Position numbers and translations under genes: made by a program
Assembly (NCBI RefSeq): GCF_001273835.1
Contig: NZ_JHEI01000136.1
Span: 372,001-436,000 of the forward strand
Origin: Leucobacter celer subsp. astrifaciens
GTDB taxonomy: Bacteria; Actinomycetota; Actinomycetes; Actinomycetales; Microbacteriaceae
DNA: 64,000 bases
Reading direction: 5' to 3'
Part shown: in pieces, positions 29,161 through 37,661 of the stretch
Layout of the letters: every line of letters starts with the position of its first letter
Position numbering within the stretch: position 1 is the first letter of the stretch
Notes under the pieces: model-generated
What the model saw: only the letters and a program-made list of their open reading frames with translations
The model's database searches: none
What the model was told of the DNA's origin: nothing

Positions 29161-30034
29161 TCGCGTTCGTCGACAAGATGCGTGATCGTTTCGGGGTCGA
29201 GCTCGTCTGCCGTGTGATGCGGCAAGCCGAGGTGGGCTTCCTTACCGCCCGCGGATACCGGGCCGCGAAAACGCGTCCCGCATCAGCCCGGCAACTGCGG
29301 GACGAGCTGCTGATCCCAGAGATTGCGCGGCTGCATGCGGAGAGCTACGGCGTCTACGGGGTCCGCAAGATGCATGCGCTGCTGCGTCGGCAGGGGTGGG
29401 TGATCGGTCGGGATCAGACCGGCCGGCTGATGCGGATCGCGGGCGTTCACGGGGTGAAACGGTCGAAGAAGGTCTTCACCACAAAGTCCGACCCGGCGAA
29501 CGAGAAGCCGAAAGATCTCGTGCAGCGGCGGTTCACCGCCGACGCGCCCCGCAGGCTCTGGGTCGCGGACGTGACCTATGTCGCGACGTGGTCCGGGTTC
29601 GCTTACGTCGCGTTCGTCACTGATGTGTTCTCCCGCCGCATCGTCGGGTGGAACGTCGCCTCGACGCTCAAAGCCGACATCCTGCCGCTCCAAGCGTTGA
29701 ACATGGCGGCGTGGGCTGCGGACGGGAACCTCGACGGACTCGTCCACCACGCCGACCACGGGTCGAATTACCTCGCCGTCGTCTACACGGATCGCATCGA
29801 GGAGCTCGGTGCGACGCCGTCGACGGGCTCTACAAGACCGAATTGATCCGCCGCCGCGGTCCGTGGCGCACGGTCGAGCAGGTCGAACTCGCGACGCTCG
29901 AATACGTGTGGTGGTGGAACAATCAGCGCCTCCACGGAGAGCTCGACATGCGCACTCCCGCCGAGGTCGAAGCCGACTACTACGCTGGCCTCGACACACC
30001 CTTGGGAACACCCGTCTCCCAAGCCGCCCGATAG
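29157..30034 (+). pseudogene. IS3-family orfB with an internal deletion that removes the catalytic Glu
   Basis: It starts at ATG 29157 (MIAFVDKMRDRFGVELVCRV), overlapping orfA by four bases. It keeps the first two acidic residues (RRLWVADVTYVATWSGFAYV and LVHHADHGSNYLA). At about 29813-29825 the frame breaks: GCCGTCGACGGG serves both as part of ATPSTG and as AVDGLYK, so the bases between two such repeats were lost. The lost piece should encode the GDSYDNALAEA-type segment with the catalytic Glu. The rest, YKTELIRRRGPWRTVEQVEL to SQAAR, follows in another frame. Confidence 0.83.
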
Positions 30035-30184
30035 GAACGAAACTCAGGGCGGATCACCTCACTGACCATCGCACGATGGCTCACCAACGTCTACGACACT
30101 GGCAACCCCACCGGAAACCCCACCACACTACGGGACACTACTCTCCGGTGCCGCGAACTACCGCTCATTTCATGAAGCAAGTTC

Positions 30185-30211
30185 CAGTACGTGCTGCGTT
30201 CGCTGGTGTAG
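30185..30211 (+). other. Right attachment-like site: second copy of the acnA 3' end
   Basis: With the preceding bases this reads TTC-CAG-TAC-GTG-CTG-CGT and on to a TAG stop, that is FQYVLRSLV-stop, matching the end of acnA ([11 protein letters not shown]-stop). The DNA identity to 16471-16485 is 13 of 15. The acnA-type terminator follows at 30230. This marks the right edge of the island. Confidence 0.6.
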
Positions 30212-30229
30212 TCGCTTCAGACCACCGCA

Positions 30230-30271
30230 GCGGAAGGGTCCGGGCGCCGAGAGGCGCTCGGACCCTTCCGC
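30230..30271 (+). terminator. Terminator, probably the original acnA terminator
   Basis: GCGGAAGGGTCCGGGCGCC pairs with GGCGCTCGGACCCTTCCGC around GAGA, followed by CTTCTCC. It sits 18 bases after the acnA-end copy, so it probably served acnA before the island entered. Confidence 0.75.
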
Positions 30272-30284
30272 CTTCTCCAGGCGG

Positions 30285-30327
30285 TAGGCTGGATCAGTGC
30301 TCCGGCAGCGGAGCCGGGGAGCGGAGG
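30285..30327 (+). promoter_or_regulatory. dxs -10 box and ribosome binding site
   Basis: TAGGCT (30285-30290) predicts a start near 30297. GGAGG (30323-30327) lies six bases before the GTG. The promoter sits between the terminator and dxs, so the island did not remove it. Confidence 0.5.
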
Positions 30328-30333
30328 TGCTGC

Positions 30334-32292
30334 GTGGCGATCCTGGACCGGATCGAGGATCCTCGCGATCTCGATGCGCTCTCGTTCGACGAGTGCCGAC
30401 TGCTCGCGGCGGAGATCCGCGAGTTCCTGATCGCCGAGGTCGCGAAGACCGGAGGGCACCTCGGTCCCAATCTCGGGGTCGTGGAGCTCACCATCGCCCT
30501 GCACCGCGTCTTCGACTCTCCCCGCGACCCCATCGTCTTCGACACCGGCCACCAGAGCTACGTGCACAAGCTGCTGACCGGGCGCAAGGACTTCGCGCGG
30601 CTGCGGCAGCGCGGGGGTCTCGCCGGCTACCCGCAGCGCTCCGAGTCCCCGCACGACGTGGTCGAGAGTTCGCACGCGTCGAGTTCCCTGAGCTGGGCGG
30701 ACGGGATCTCCCGCGCCTTCGCCCGCCGGGCGGTGACGGATCCCGAGCAGCGGGATCGCCACGTGGTCGCCGTCGTGGGGGACGGGGCGCTCACCGGGGG
30801 CATGACCTGGGAGGCGCTGAACAACATCACCGACGACAACGACCGCAACCTGGTGATCGTCGTCAACGACAACGGCCGCTCCTACGCCCCCACGATCGGC
30901 GGCATGGCGCGCTTTCTCAACTCGGTGCGCACGACGGCCAGCTACCGCGACCTGCAGGAGGGGAGCGAGAAGCTCTTCTCGGCGTTCGGATCACCCGGAC
31001 GCACGGTGTACCGCGCCGCCCGAGGGGCCATGCGCGGCATCGCCAGCAGGGCCTCGGGCAACCAGGACCTCTACTCCAACCTCGATATCAAGTACGTGGG
31101 CCCCGTCGACGGGCACGATCTCGAGGCCGCGGAGCAGGCGCTGCGCCAGGCCAAGGACTACGGGCGACCGGTGCTGGTCCACGTGATCACCGAGAAGGGG
31201 CGGGGCTACGCGCCGGCCGAGAACGACATCGCCGACCAGTTCCACTCCGTGGGCCGGATCGACCCGGGCAGCGGCGAGCCGATGCAGCCGTCGAACGGCC
31301 GCAGCTGGACCTCGGTGTTCCGGGAGCGGATCCTGGAGCTCGCCGAGGCCGATGATCGCATCGTGGGCATCACCGCCGCGATGCTCGCGCCCACCGGACT
31401 CGACCTGCTCGCGGAGCGCCACCCCGATCGTGTGTTCGACGTCGGCATCGCGGAGCAGCACGCCGCGACGAGCGCCGCCGGCCTCGCGTACGGGGGGCTG
31501 CACCCGGTGGTCGCGATCTACGCGACCTTCATGAACCGGGCCTTCGACCAGCTGCTCATGGACGTCGCCCTGCACCGAGCGGGAGTCACCTTCGTGCTGG
31601 ACCGGGCCGGGATCACCGGCCCGGACGGGGCGAGTCACAACGGGGTGTGGGACCTCGCCACCCTGCAGATCGTTCCCGGGATCCGGATCGCGGCTCCGCG
31701 CGATGAGGCGACGCTGCGCGAGCTGCTGGGCGAGGCCGTCGCCGTGTCCGACGGGCCCACCGTGATCCGATACCCGAAGGGCGCGGCGGGCGGCGCACTG
31801 CCCGCGCTGCGCCGCACCGCCGACGGCGTGGACGTCTTGCGCGCGTTCTCTGAGCCCACCACGCCCCCTGAGCCTGTTGAAGGGGGCATCGCCTCCAACG
31901 ACGTGCTCTTCGTCACGGTCGGCCCCATGGCGCGTGTCGCGCTCGAGGCCGCGGAACTGCTCGCGGAGCAGGGCATCGCCTGCACAGTGGTCGACCCGCG
32001 ATGGGTGGTGCCCGTCGCCGGCTCGGTGATCGAGCTCGCCCGCTCGCATCGCCTGCTCATCAGCATCGAGGACGGGATCCGCGTGGGAGGGGTCGGCACG
32101 CGCATCCGTCAGGCGCTGCGCGACGCGGGCGTCGACACCGCCGTAAGCGAGCTCGGCACGCCCGACGCGTTCCCGGAGCATGCCTCGAGGGACGAACTGC
32201 TCGAGCAGGCCGGCCTGACCGCGGCGCGGATCGCCGCGGACGTCGCCGCGCAGGTGCGCGGCGAGCGGATCCCGGTCGCCCGCCCCGAGTAG
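30334..32292 (+). CDS. dxs: 1-deoxy-D-xylulose-5-phosphate synthase
   Basis: First enzyme of the MEP isoprenoid pathway; it joins pyruvate and glyceraldehyde-3-phosphate using thiamine diphosphate. The 652 residues include GHLGPNLGVVELTIALHRVF, DTGHQSYVHKLLTGRKDF, the ThDP motif GDGALTGGMTWEALNN..NDNG near 148, the catalytic Glu in DVGIAEQHAATSAAGLAYGG near 370, and the transketolase C-terminal domain. An unusual stretch, SEPTTPPEPVEGGIAS near residue 510, is encoded by a palindromic repeat inserted in frame between the second and third domains. The product uppS acts on lies in the same isoprenoid route and is also encoded in this window. Confidence 0.95.
   Translation: MAILDRIEDPRDLDALSFDECRLLAAEIREFLIAEVAKTGGHLGPNLGVVELTIALHRVFDSPRDPIVFDTGHQSYVHKLLTGRKDFARLRQRGGLAGYPQRSESPHDVVESSHASSSLSWADGISRAFARRAVTDPEQRDRHVVAVVGDGALTGGMTWEALNNITDDNDRNLVIVVNDNGRSYAPTIGGMARFLNSVRTTASYRDLQEGSEKLFSAFGSPGRTVYRAARGAMRGIASRASGNQDLYSNLDIKYVGPVDGHDLEAAEQALRQAKDYGRPVLVHVITEKGRGYAPAENDIADQFHSVGRIDPGSGEPMQPSNGRSWTSVFRERILELAEADDRIVGITAAMLAPTGLDLLAERHPDRVFDVGIAEQHAATSAAGLAYGGLHPVVAIYATFMNRAFDQLLMDVALHRAGVTFVLDRAGITGPDGASHNGVWDLATLQIVPGIRIAAPRDEATLRELLGEAVAVSDGPTVIRYPKGAAGGALPALRRTADGVDVLRAFSEPTTPPEPVEGGIASNDVLFVTVGPMARVALEAAELLAEQGIACTVVDPRWVVPVAGSVIELARSHRLLISIEDGIRVGGVGTRIRQALRDAGVDTAVSELGTPDAFPEHASRDELLEQAGLTAARIAADVAAQVRGERIPVARPE
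31863..31887. repeat. REP-like palindrome inside dxs
   Basis: GCCCCCT (31863-31869) and AGGGGGC (31881-31887) flank GAGCCTGTTGA. The unit CCTGAGCCTGTTGAAGGG resembles a short repeat common in many high-GC genomes, here read as PEPVEG. Confidence 0.6.
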
Positions 32293-32317
32293 GCAGGCGA
32301 CCGGGAGGCTCGTCTCG

Positions 32318-34453
32318 CTAGTGCGCGCCGGCGATCCGCGGATCGTGGAAGGCGGCGCCGAAGGCGCGCTCGCTCGCCCCCACGCGGTCCAGATACGGCG
32401 TGGTGCCGCCCGCCTGGAAGGGCCAGCCCGCGCCCAGGATCAGGCAGAGGTCGATGTCCTCGGCCGCGGCGACCACACCCTCGTCGAGCATGATCCTGAT
32501 CTCGCCCGCGAGCTCGTCCTCGACGCGGCGCAGGATCTCCTCCTCGCTCACCTGGGTCTTGCCGAGGGTGATCGCCTTCTTGCCGGCCTTGGAGAGGTCC
32601 TCGACCTTGCCGTGCTTCGTCTTGCTCAGCGGCTCGTCGATCTCGGCCAGTCGGTGCAGGTTCTCCGAGGCGTAGAAGCGCTCCGGGAAGGCGCCGACCA
32701 TCGTGTCCTGCACGTGCGCGGCGACCTTCCAGCCGACCAGGTCGATCAGCTCGAACGGTCCCATCGGCAGGCCGATGGGTGCGAGTGCGCGCTCCACCAC
32801 GGGCATCGGCGTGCCCTCGTCGAGAGCACGAGCGGCCTCGCCCATCACCTTCGCCAGCAGGCGGTTGACGACGAAGCCCGGGCGATCGGCGGTGATGACC
32901 GCGCTCTTGCCGAGCTTCCTCGCGACGGCCATGGCGGTCGCGAGCGTCGCGTCGTCGGTCGTCGGAATCTTGACGACCTCGACGAGGGGCATCACCGCGA
33001 CCGGGTTGAAGAAGTGGAAGCCGACGAGCCGCTCGGGATGCTCGAGCTTCGCGCCGATCTCTTCGACCGACAGCGAGGAGGTGTTGGTCGCGATCACGGC
33101 CTCGGGGGAGATGATCGGCTCGATCTCGGCGAAGACCTGCTGCTTCACCCCGAGTTCCTCGAAGACCGCCTCGATCACCCAGTCGCAGTCGGCGTACAGG
33201 CTCTTGTCGGTGGTGCCGCTGACGAGTGCCTTGACCTGATTGGCGTCGTCGGCGCTGAGCCGGCCCTTCTCCTGCATCTTGTCGATCTCGCCGCGGATGT
33301 ACTCGAGGCCCTTGTCGACGCGCGCCTGGTCGAGGTCGGTGATGAGCACGGGCACCCGCAGCTTGCGCGCGAAGAGCAGCGCGACCTGGCTGGCCATCAG
33401 GCCGGCCCCGATCACGCCGACCTTCTTGACGGGCTTCGCGAGCTCCTTGTCGGGGGCGCCGGCCGGGCGCTTCGCACGCTTCTGCACCAGATCGAAGGCG
33501 TAGATGGAGGCAGCGAACTGGTCTCCCGAGATCAGTTCGGCCAGCGCCTCGTCCTCGCGCTCGAAGCCGCGCTCGAGATCGTTGTCCTTGGCCGCGCTGA
33601 GCAGATCCAGTGCGATGTACGGGGCCTTGGCGGCGGTACCGATGCGCGCCTTGAGCGTGTCGCGGGCGATCTTGATCGCGGCCGGCCACTTGGTGAGCCG
33701 CTCGAGCTTGCCCGGCACGTTCGGGCGTTCGACCCTCACCGTTCCGGCGACCACGCCGTCGGCCCAGGCGACGGAGCGCTCCAGGAAGCTGGCGGCGCCG
33801 AACATCGCGTCGAAGAGGCCGAGCTCGTAGGCCTGCTTCGGCTTCAGCATGCGGTTGTTCTTGAGCGGGTTCGAGACGATCACCTCGAGCGCCTTCTCGA
33901 TGCCGATGAGGTTCGGCACGATGGTGGCGCCGCCCCAGCCGGGGATGATGCCGAGGAAGACCTCGGGGAAGGCGAGGGCCGCAGCCGAGGCGTCGAGGGT
34001 GCGGTAGTCGCAGTGCAGTGCGATCTCCATGGCTCCGCCGAGGGCCAGGCCGTTGACGAAGGCGAACGACGGCACGCCCAGCGTGCCGAGCTTGCCCAGC
34101 ACGAAGTGGCCGTACTGCGCCATCAGGCGCGCGTTCTGCTCGGTGGCGAGGGTCGAGACCTTCGAGAGGTCCGCGCCGGCGGCGAAGATGAACGGCTTGC
34201 CGGTGATGGCGACCGCGGCGATCTCCCCGGCCGCGGCCCGGTCGCGCAGCTCGTCGAGCACGCCCGCGAGGCCCTGCAGGGTGCGCGGGCCGAGCGTGTT
34301 GGGACGGGTGTGGTCGCGGCCGTTGTCGAGCGTGATGAGCGCGAGGGTGCCGCCGGAGGGGAGTGCGACATCGCGCACGTACGATTCGGTGACGACCTCG
34401 TCGGCGGAGGCGTCGATGATGGGCGAGAAGTCGATGCTGCTGTAATCGGTCAT
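32318..34453 (-). CDS. Beta-oxidation multifunctional enzyme: enoyl-CoA hydratase / 3-hydroxyacyl-CoA dehydrogenase
   Basis: A FadB/FadJ-type protein of 711 residues for the hydration and NAD-dependent oxidation steps of fatty-acid breakdown. The N-terminal crotonase domain shows ITGKPFIFAAGADLSKV (oxyanion hole region), FVNGLALGGAMEIALHCDYR and FPEVFLGIIPGWGG with the catalytic Glu. The NAD-binding fold begins at about 344 with VGVIGAGLMASQVALLFA. The dehydrogenase signature HPERLVGFHFFNPVAVMPLV contains the catalytic His, and DRPGFVVNRLL follows. The C-terminal helical domain is present. It lies six bases after the thiolase gene and forms a two-gene operon with it. It is convergent with dxs. 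Confidence 0.93.
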   Translation of the reverse strand: MTDYSSIDFSPIIDASADEVVTESYVRDVALPSGGTLALITLDNGRDHTRPNTLGPRTLQGLAGVLDELRDRAAAGEIAAVAITGKPFIFAAGADLSKVSTLATEQNARLMAQYGHFVLGKLGTLGVPSFAFVNGLALGGAMEIALHCDYRTLDASAAALAFPEVFLGIIPGWGGATIVPNLIGIEKALEVIVSNPLKNNRMLKPKQAYELGLFDAMFGAASFLERSVAWADGVVAGTVRVERPNVPGKLERLTKWPAAIKIARDTLKARIGTAAKAPYIALDLLSAAKDNDLERGFEREDEALAELISGDQFAASIYAFDLVQKRAKRPAGAPDKELAKPVKKVGVIGAGLMASQVALLFARKLRVPVLITDLDQARVDKGLEYIRGEIDKMQEKGRLSADDANQVKALVSGTTDKSLYADCDWVIEAVFEELGVKQQVFAEIEPIISPEAVIATNTSSLSVEEIGAKLEHPERLVGFHFFNPVAVMPLVEVVKIPTTDDATLATAMAVARKLGKSAVITADRPGFVVNRLLAKVMGEAARALDEGTPMPVVERALAPIGLPMGPFELIDLVGWKVAAHVQDTMVGAFPERFYASENLHRLAEIDEPLSKTKHGKVEDLSKAGKKAITLGKTQVSEEEILRRVEDELAGEIRIMLDEGVVAAAEDIDLCLILGAGWPFQAGGTTPYLDRVGASERAFGAAFHDPRIAGAH

Positions 34454-34459
34454 GGCTGC

Positions 34460-35662
34460 TTACTTGCCCTTCTTGCCGTCGAAGTGAGGATTCTCCCAGA
34501 TGGCGGTGCCGCCCTGGCCCAGGCCGACGCACATCGCGGTGACGCCGTAGCGCACCTCGGGGCGCTGCTCGAACTGGCGCGCCAGCTGGATCATGAGTCG
34601 CACGCCCGAAGCCGCGAGCGGGTGGCCGAACGCGATGGCGCCGCCCCACGGGTTGACCCGGGGATCGTCGTCGGCGATCCCGAAGTGATCGGTGAAGGAG
34701 AGCACCTGCACGGCGAAGGCCTCGTTGAGCTCGAAGAGCCCGATGTCGTCGATGGTGAGGCCGGCGCGCTGCAGGGCCTTCTCGGTGGAGGGGACCGGGC
34801 CGAGGCCCATGACCTCCGGCTGGACACCGGCGAAGCCGAAGCCGACGAGGCGCATCTTGGCCGAGAGCCCGAGTTCCTTGGCGGTGTCGGCGCCCGCCAG
34901 CAGCGACACGGTCGCGCCGTCGGTCAGCGGGGACGCGTTGCCCGCGGTCACGCGGCCGTGCGGGCGGAACGGGGTCTTGAGACCCGCGAGAACCTCCATG
35001 GTGGTCTGGGGACGACGTCCCTCATCCTCGGTCGCGAGGCCCCACCCGCTCGCGGAGCGCGTGGCCACCGACACGAGGTCGGCCTGGATGTCGCCGCGAT
35101 CGTAGGCGGCCTGCACTTTGTGCTGGCTCAGCATGCCGAAGCGATCGGCGCGCTCCTTCGTGAGCTCGGGGAATCGATCGTGCAGTCGCTCCGCGGTGAT
35201 GCCCATGTTGAGGGCGTCGGGGCTGACGAGCTTCTCGGCGACGAAGCGGGGGTTGGGATCGGCATCGAGTCCGATCGGGTGACGGCCCATGTGCTCGACA
35301 CCGCCCGCGATGGCTAGATCGTACTGTCCCGAGCCGATCGCCGCGCCCATGAACGACGCCACCGTGAGGGCACCGGCGCACATGCGGTCGAGCGCGAAGC
35401 CCGGCACGGTCACGGGAAGCCCAGCCAGCATTGCGACGGTGCGTCCGAGGGTGAGGCCCTGGTCGCCCTGCTGCGTCGTCGCGGCGATCCCCACGTCGTC
35501 GATGCGGTCGAGCGGCAGGTCGGGGTTGCGCTCGATCAGCCCCTGCAGTGCCTTGACCGCCAGGTCGTCGGCCCGCGTCCCCGCGTACATGCCCTTGTCT
35601 CCAGCGCGTCCGAAGGGGGTGCGCACCCCGTCCACGAACACGACCTCTCTCATTGCGGCCAC
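34460..35662 (-). CDS. Acetyl-CoA acyltransferase (thiolase)
   Basis: The thiolytic step of beta-oxidation: 3-ketoacyl-CoA plus CoA gives acetyl-CoA and a shortened acyl-CoA. The 400 residues carry the nucleophile Cys95 (LDRMCAGALTVAS), NEAFAVQVLS, GGAIAFGHPLAASGVR with the catalytic His and the final CVGLGQGGTAIWEN with the second Cys. It is the first gene of the operon with the multifunctional enzyme, a FadA/FadB-type pair. GGAGG lies four bases before the GTG at 35662; an ATG at 35653 is an alternative. A TAAGAT box and a GAGAC/GTCTC palindrome lie upstream, so repression by a fatty-acid-responsive regulator is likely. Confidence 0.93.
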   Translation of the reverse strand: MAAMREVVFVDGVRTPFGRAGDKGMYAGTRADDLAVKALQGLIERNPDLPLDRIDDVGIAATTQQGDQGLTLGRTVAMLAGLPVTVPGFALDRMCAGALTVASFMGAAIGSGQYDLAIAGGVEHMGRHPIGLDADPNPRFVAEKLVSPDALNMGITAERLHDRFPELTKERADRFGMLSQHKVQAAYDRGDIQADLVSVATRSASGWGLATEDEGRRPQTTMEVLAGLKTPFRPHGRVTAGNASPLTDGATVSLLAGADTAKELGLSAKMRLVGFGFAGVQPEVMGLGPVPSTEKALQRAGLTIDDIGLFELNEAFAVQVLSFTDHFGIADDDPRVNPWGGAIAFGHPLAASGVRLMIQLARQFEQRPEVRYGVTAMCVGLGQGGTAIWENPHFDGKKGK

Positions 35663-35698
35663 TTCGCCTCCATCGGTATGTGAACTGCGTCCGTACCC

Positions 35699-35717
35699 AT
35701 CTTAGAGACGGAGTCTC
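35699..35717 (-). promoter_or_regulatory. Promoter and palindromic operator of the thiolase operon
   Basis: On the minus strand TAAGAT (35704-35699) is a -10 box. Just upstream is GAGAC-TCC-GTCTC (35717-35705), a perfect inverted repeat with the look of a TetR-type half-site pair. It sits between the -35 and -10 positions. Confidence 0.6.
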
Positions 35718-35774
35718 ATTTTGGGGAGTGCCCGTGAGGATTCACCGCAAATCAGTGCATCTCGCAGAATTTCA

Positions 35775-36962
35775 TTATGCGATGTCAACAAAAGCAGCGG
35801 CAATAATTGGTGTGGTTATTCCAATCTGCCAGTCGCGTGCACCCAGCTCTTTGAGACGGAGTGCAATGTGCTCGGCGGTGGCGGGTTGCGGGGGCCGCCA
35901 GGCGATCGCGCGCAGATGATCCGGCGTCAACAGGTTCTCCAGCGGGATGCGCTGCCGCTCGGCCTCGGCCGCGACGCCCTCCCTGGCGGCTGCGAGCCGC
36001 GCGGCCGCCTCGGGGTGGCGCTGGGGCCAGCCCCGGTGATGGGGGATCGTGCCGGGCTCCCGCGACTTCGGGCCCGGCAGCTCGTCGGTGGTCTTGCCCA
36101 CGAGCACGGCCCGCCACCAGCGCTCCAGCTCGCTGCGGCTCGCGCGTCCCCTGAACGTCTGCAGCCGAGCCAGATCGCCCTTGGAGCGCGGGTTCGCGGC
36201 CGCTGCCGCGACGATCGAGGAATCGGGGATCAGGCGCCCAGGGGCGATGTCGCGCTCGCGCGCCAGCTCATCGCGGGCCAGCCACAGTTCACGGGCGATT
36301 GCGAGCGCGCGAGGAGTACGCAGTGCGTGCCCGCCCGAGAGCTTGCGCCACGGCTCAGCGGCGCGGGGCTTCTCCGGGCGGGTGCGCACCGCTTCGAACT
36401 CCTGCAGTGCGAAATCGATCTTGCCCTGCGCGTCGAGATCCCGCATCACGGCGTCGCGCAGATCCGGCAGCAGCGCCACGTCGAGGGCCGCGTACTCGAG
36501 CCACGGCTCGGGGAGGGGGCGCTGCGACCAGTCTGCGGCGGAGTGCGCCTTCTCGAGCTTGATGCCCAGCAGCGATTCCACGATCGCGCCGAGGCCGACC
36601 CGCTCGTAGCCCAGCAGCCGCGCCGCGAGCTCCGTGTCGAAGAGCATCCGGGGGCGCAGGCCGAGCGCGTCGAGGCACGGGATATCCTGACTGGCGGCGT
36701 GGAGGATCCACTCCTCGTCATCGATGGCTTCGGCGAGCGGCGTGAAGCTGCTCAGGAGCGTCGGATCGAAGAGGAAGGGGCGCGCACCCCGCCGGAACAC
36801 CTGGACGAGGTAGGCTTCGGCGCCGTACCGGAAGCCCGAGGCGCGCTCGGCGTCGACGCCGACCGGCCCCGAACCGGAGGCGAGCTCGTCGGCTGCGCGC
36901 TCGAGGTCGCGGTCCTCCGTGACGAGCGACCAGTCGGTGTCGAGTTCTGACTGCTCGACCAT
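35775..36962 (-). CDS. rnd: Ribonuclease D (DEDD exonuclease with HRDC domain)
   Basis: A 3'-5' exoribonuclease that trims tRNA and other small RNA ends. The 395 residues carry the DEDDy motifs: VGVDAERASGFRYG (Asp and Glu), ILHAASQDIPCLDAL (Asp) and WLEYAALDVALLPDLRDAV (Tyr and Asp). One or two HRDC-like helical domains follow (ALAIARELWLARDELARERD). The C-terminus runs through WRPPQPATAEHIALRLKELG. Its start lies three bases after the DUF3000 stop, so both are probably in one transcript, as in many Actinobacteria. Confidence 0.88.
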   Translation of the reverse strand: MVEQSELDTDWSLVTEDRDLERAADELASGSGPVGVDAERASGFRYGAEAYLVQVFRRGARPFLFDPTLLSSFTPLAEAIDDEEWILHAASQDIPCLDALGLRPRMLFDTELAARLLGYERVGLGAIVESLLGIKLEKAHSAADWSQRPLPEPWLEYAALDVALLPDLRDAVMRDLDAQGKIDFALQEFEAVRTRPEKPRAAEPWRKLSGGHALRTPRALAIARELWLARDELARERDIAPGRLIPDSSIVAAAAANPRSKGDLARLQTFRGRASRSELERWWRAVLVGKTTDELPGPKSREPGTIPHHRGWPQRHPEAAARLAAAREGVAAEAERQRIPLENLLTPDHLRAIAWRPPQPATAEHIALRLKELGARDWQIGITTPIIAAAFVDIA

Positions 36963-36965
36963 GCG

Positions 36966-37541
36966 CTAGGACCCCTCGCGGTGCGGCAGGCCGGCGAGCA
37001 GGCAGAGCAGCTCGGACCAGGCTTCCGCGTGCGCGGCGAAGCCCGTACCGAGCGGGGTCCAGGACGCGCGCAGCTCGATCTGCGCGGCGTCGCCCTGAGC
37101 CTCGAGCGTGCCGAAACCGCTGGAGAGGGTCTTCGTGGCGGTGCCGGAGAGATAGGTGTGCTCGGCGCCTCGCGCGTCGAGCGCGTCGACCAGCCACGAC
37201 CAGGCGACGTCGGAGATGAAGGGATCGACCCCGATCTCGACCTCGAGGGGGGCCTGCGCGAAGCAGACGACGCGATAGGGCGAGCCCCACTCGTCCGCCG
37301 AGTCGGGATCCCGCATGAGTACGAAGCGGCCAGCTCCGTGATGGGAATCGATCGACCCCTCGGGCGTCAGACCGCGACGGGGGCCGCGGGCGACGCCGGC
37401 CGCCAGCGCGATCGACTGCGGCGCGATGCGCTCGGGAGCGGGAATCTCCTGCACGACGAGTTCGTCGCGCAGGTGCGCCCGGCGAATCTGCTCGGCGGCG
37501 ACACTGAACTCAACGGACTCCTGCCCGATCCTTGCCATCAC
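36966..37541 (-). CDS. DUF3000 family protein
   Basis: A soluble 191-residue protein of the actinobacterial DUF3000 family, typically found right before a ribonuclease D gene as here. Conserved parts are EIPAPERIAPQSIALAAGV, GAGRFVLMRDPDSADEWGSP, YRVVCFAQAPLEVEIGVDPF and WSELLCLLAGLPHREGS. The function is unknown; pairing with RNase D suggests an RNA-related role. The start is GTG-ATG: TAGTGT (37554-37549) ends seven bases before the GTG at 37541, consistent with a leaderless mRNA. Starting at ATG 37538 would drop one residue. Confidence 0.85.
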   Translation of the reverse strand: MMARIGQESVEFSVAAEQIRRAHLRDELVVQEIPAPERIAPQSIALAAGVARGPRRGLTPEGSIDSHHGAGRFVLMRDPDSADEWGSPYRVVCFAQAPLEVEIGVDPFISDVAWSWLVDALDARGAEHTYLSGTATKTLSSGFGTLEAQGDAAQIELRASWTPLGTGFAAHAEAWSELLCLLAGLPHREGS

Positions 37542-37661
37542 ACAGGGAACACTAGAGTTTGCTGTGAACGATGCCGTGTTGCCACGCCGGGGACGCGCGG
37601 ATCCTGCCCCTTCGATCGAGGAGATGGCACCGGTGACCCGGCCGCGAGTAGAGTCGTGGCC

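Larger units (their letters stand above)
28797..30056 (+). mobile_element. IS3-family element with defective orfA and orfB
   Basis: The ends are near-perfect inverted repeats, TGATTCGCCCTGAGTTTCGT from 28797 and, in reverse, TGATCCGCCCTGAGTTTCGT from 30056. Length is 1,260 bases. The 3-base flanks (GAG and CCT) do not match, so no target duplication is preserved. Confidence 0.85.

Noticed and set aside
30057-30184. Integrase remnant at the right island edge
   Set aside because: All six frames were read by eye and none shows the R..HxxR..Y pattern of tyrosine recombinases or a serine recombinase motif.
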